Assembly (NCBI GenBank): GCA_024691065.1
Contig: JAILOA010000131.1
Location: 1-6,033, forward strand
DNA length: 6,033 nt
Reading direction: 5' to 3'
Source: Lachnospiraceae bacterium
GTDB lineage: Bacteria > Bacillota > Clostridia > Lachnospirales > Lachnospiraceae
The translations under genes and the position numbers were made by a program. This document shows, piece by piece, positions 4,849 through 6,033 of the stretch. The stretch's first letter is position 1, and each line of letters starts with the position of its first letter. The notes under the pieces are model-generated. The model searched no databases, was not told where the DNA came from, and worked only from the letters and a program-made list of their open reading frames with translations.

Positions 4849-5796
4849 ATGAAAGCTTGTAAATATTTGATTTTATGTGCTTTCGCATTTGTGATTTTAT
4901 TTTCTGTCACGTCCTGTACCAATAATAAGCCGGTTGAGGAATATAATGGTTATTATTTGTATGGTATTGATGCGAAAAACACTCAGGTTGTATCGAGTCA
5001 ATATACTCCTGAGTCTGAAGAGGTAGATAAATTAATAGAAGAATACATTGAAAAGATGAAGGAAATTCCGGAAAGTGCCAAGGTAAAACAGGTTATTCCC
5101 GAAGATGTGAGTCTTGAGGATTATGTTATTGATACCGATGGCAATCTTACGCTATATTTTAATTCAGCTTATTCAAATACTTCGGGTATTCCCGAAATAT
5201 TGATGCGTGCCGCAATTACAAAAAATCTGGTTCAAATTCCTGAAATCAATGCGGTTCAATTTTATGTTTCGGGCCAGCCTTTAACGGATAATGATTCCAA
5301 TCCGATAGGTTTACTTACGGCTGATGATTTTATTGATAATACAGGCGGAGAAACTAATTATACACAGAAGGTTAGCGTTACATTGTATTTTTCGGATAGT
5401 TCCGGAAATGCGCTTACAAGGGTTCCTGTCGAGATTAATTATGATGCAACGATGTCTGTTGAAGAGTCTATTCTTCATCAGTTGATCAGTGGCCCTGAAT
5501 CTATCAATGGAATCAGTGAGAAATCTGTTTTACCGACTATCCCAGAGGATACTAAGATTAATAAGATTACTGTTAAAGATAAGATTTGTTATCTGGATTT
5601 ATCCGAGGATTTTCTGGACAAACCTAGGGATATTTCAAGCTATGTAGCTATTTATTCTGTTGTTGATACGCTGACGGAACTTTCTAACATCGATAAGGTG
5701 CAGTTTTCTATTGACGGTCAGCAGACGCTGCTTTACAATGAGAGTATTAATTTTGGAAATGTATTCAAAAGAAATTTGGATATTGTTTCCGGTTAA
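4849..5796 (+). CDS. Lipoprotein with two GerMN domains
   Basis: The 315-residue product begins with a lipoprotein signal peptide: K2/K5, a hydrophobic core (about 6-20) and the lipobox VTSC with the lipidated cysteine at C23. The mature protein should sit on the outer face of the membrane. Two GerMN-like domains follow at about 57-162 and 172-312; each has a LTLYF/VTLYF strand and a later [AK]VQF[YS] strand (135-139 and 283-287). GerMN domains occur in the spore germination protein GerM and in the actinobacterial lipoprotein LpqB; their ligand is not well defined. GAGG (4837-4840) lies 8 nt before the ATG. The gene follows the sensor kinase by 150 bp on the same strand, so a role in sensing or envelope function with that kinase is inferred. 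The last 11 codons and stop are the first copy of a 37-bp tandem repeat, so the C-terminus is part of the repeated sequence. Confidence 0.9.
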   Translation: MKACKYLILCAFAFVILFSVTSCTNNKPVEEYNGYYLYGIDAKNTQVVSSQYTPESEEVDKLIEEYIEKMKEIPESAKVKQVIPEDVSLEDYVIDTDGNLTLYFNSAYSNTSGIPEILMRAAITKNLVQIPEINAVQFYVSGQPLTDNDSNPIGLLTADDFIDNTGGETNYTQKVSVTLYFSDSSGNALTRVPVEINYDATMSVEESILHQLISGPESINGISEKSVLPTIPEDTKINKITVKDKICYLDLSEDFLDKPRDISSYVAIYSVVDTLTELSNIDKVQFSIDGQQTLLYNESINFGNVFKRNLDIVSG

Positions 5797-5907
5797 TGTA
5801 TTCACAAGGAATTTGGATATTGTTTCCGGTTAATGTATTCAAAAGGAATTTGGATATTGTTTCCGGTTAATGTATTCACAAGGAATTTGGATATTGTTTC
5901 CGGTTAA
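5760..5907 (+). repeat. 37-bp tandem repeat, four copies, starting in the lipoprotein gene
   Basis: Copies at 5760-5796, 5797-5833, 5834-5870 and 5871-5907 have an exact 37-bp period with no spacers. Copy 1 encodes the final residues VFKRNLDIVSG and the stop of the lipoprotein; the other three lie after the stop. Copies 2 and 4 are identical. Copy 3 differs from them by one base, AAA for ACA. Copy 1 has AAA AGA where the others have AAA or ACA followed by AGG. No strong dyad is visible in the unit, only a 4-bp GGAA/TTCC pairing. Confidence 0.95.
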
Positions 5908-6033
5908 TTTAGGTAATCAATAATGTTTTATGGTTTCGTTTTGTATATGATGTTTAATGACTTTATAATGTTGTTTATTAGATAAAATTTATTTATTATT
6001 AATACATTTTTATGTTTTTTATTTGATTTATAT
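5908..6033 (+). other. AT-rich non-coding tail of the window
   Basis: No ORF with a ribosome binding site and no GC-rich terminator is visible here. The only notable element is the promoter candidate at 5941-5969. The end of the lipoprotein transcript is therefore not defined by an obvious intrinsic terminator. Confidence 0.5.
5941..5969 (+). promoter_or_regulatory. Candidate promoter for a gene beyond the window
   Basis: TTGTAT (5941-5946) and a perfect TATAAT (5964-5969) are separated by 17 bp. The -35 box matches at only 3/6. Transcription would start near 5976 and run out of the window to the right. Confidence 0.4.

Noticed and set aside
4731..4922. Minus-strand reading frame of 63 codons over the kinase-lipoprotein gap
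   Set aside because: It overlaps the lipoprotein signal peptide coding region, is of low complexity in AT-rich DNA and has no recognisable domain.
5760..5907. CRISPR array or mobile element end from the 37-bp repeats
   Set aside because: There are no spacers, and the unit derives from the end of the lipoprotein gene; no transposase or terminal inverted repeat is present.

Overview
The window is AT-rich chromosomal DNA with five protein-coding genes, all on the + strand. Strong AGGAGG-type ribosome binding sites, long AT-rich gaps, a Firmicutes-type ComEA and a GerMN lipoprotein beside a two-component system suggest a low-GC Firmicute. The style fits a Lachnospiraceae-like clostridium. That placement is an inference from gene content, not a match to a known genome.

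Layout: (1) 1-50 holds the rho-independent terminator of an upstream gene. (2) 132-1154 encodes a NYN/PIN-like ribonuclease-fold protein followed by two LOTUS (OST-HTH) domains, probably an RNA-processing or RNA-binding factor. (3) 1266-2042 encodes ComEA, the membrane-anchored DNA receptor of natural transformation. (4) 2043-2242 is a gap with a candidate promoter, three similar dyads spaced about 31 bp apart (two of them inside a 31-bp tandem duplication) and a small hairpin. (5) 2243-2932 encodes an OmpR/PhoB-family response regulator. (6) 2933-3210 is a 278-bp gap with a good promoter whose -10 box lies inside the first of four 35-bp tandem repeats, each centred on an ATCAT-N4-ATGAT dyad. 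(7) 3211-4698 encodes a membrane sensor histidine kinase starting at GTG. (8) 4849-5796 encodes a lipoprotein with two GerMN domains. (9) 5760-5907 is a 37-bp repeat in four copies; the first copy is the last 11 codons plus stop of the lipoprotein gene and the other three lie beyond the stop. (10) 5908-6033 is non-coding and carries a promoter candidate directed out of the window.

The regulator, kinase and GerMN lipoprotein form a plausible signalling module: the lipoprotein on the outer face of the membrane could modulate the kinase ectodomain, as LpqB does for MtrAB in Actinobacteria. ComEA directly upstream raises the possibility that envelope signalling and DNA uptake are linked here, but nothing in the sequence proves it. 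The most unusual feature is that three of the gaps around this module carry three unrelated short tandem repeats (31, 35 and 37 bp), two of them built around dyads close to promoters.
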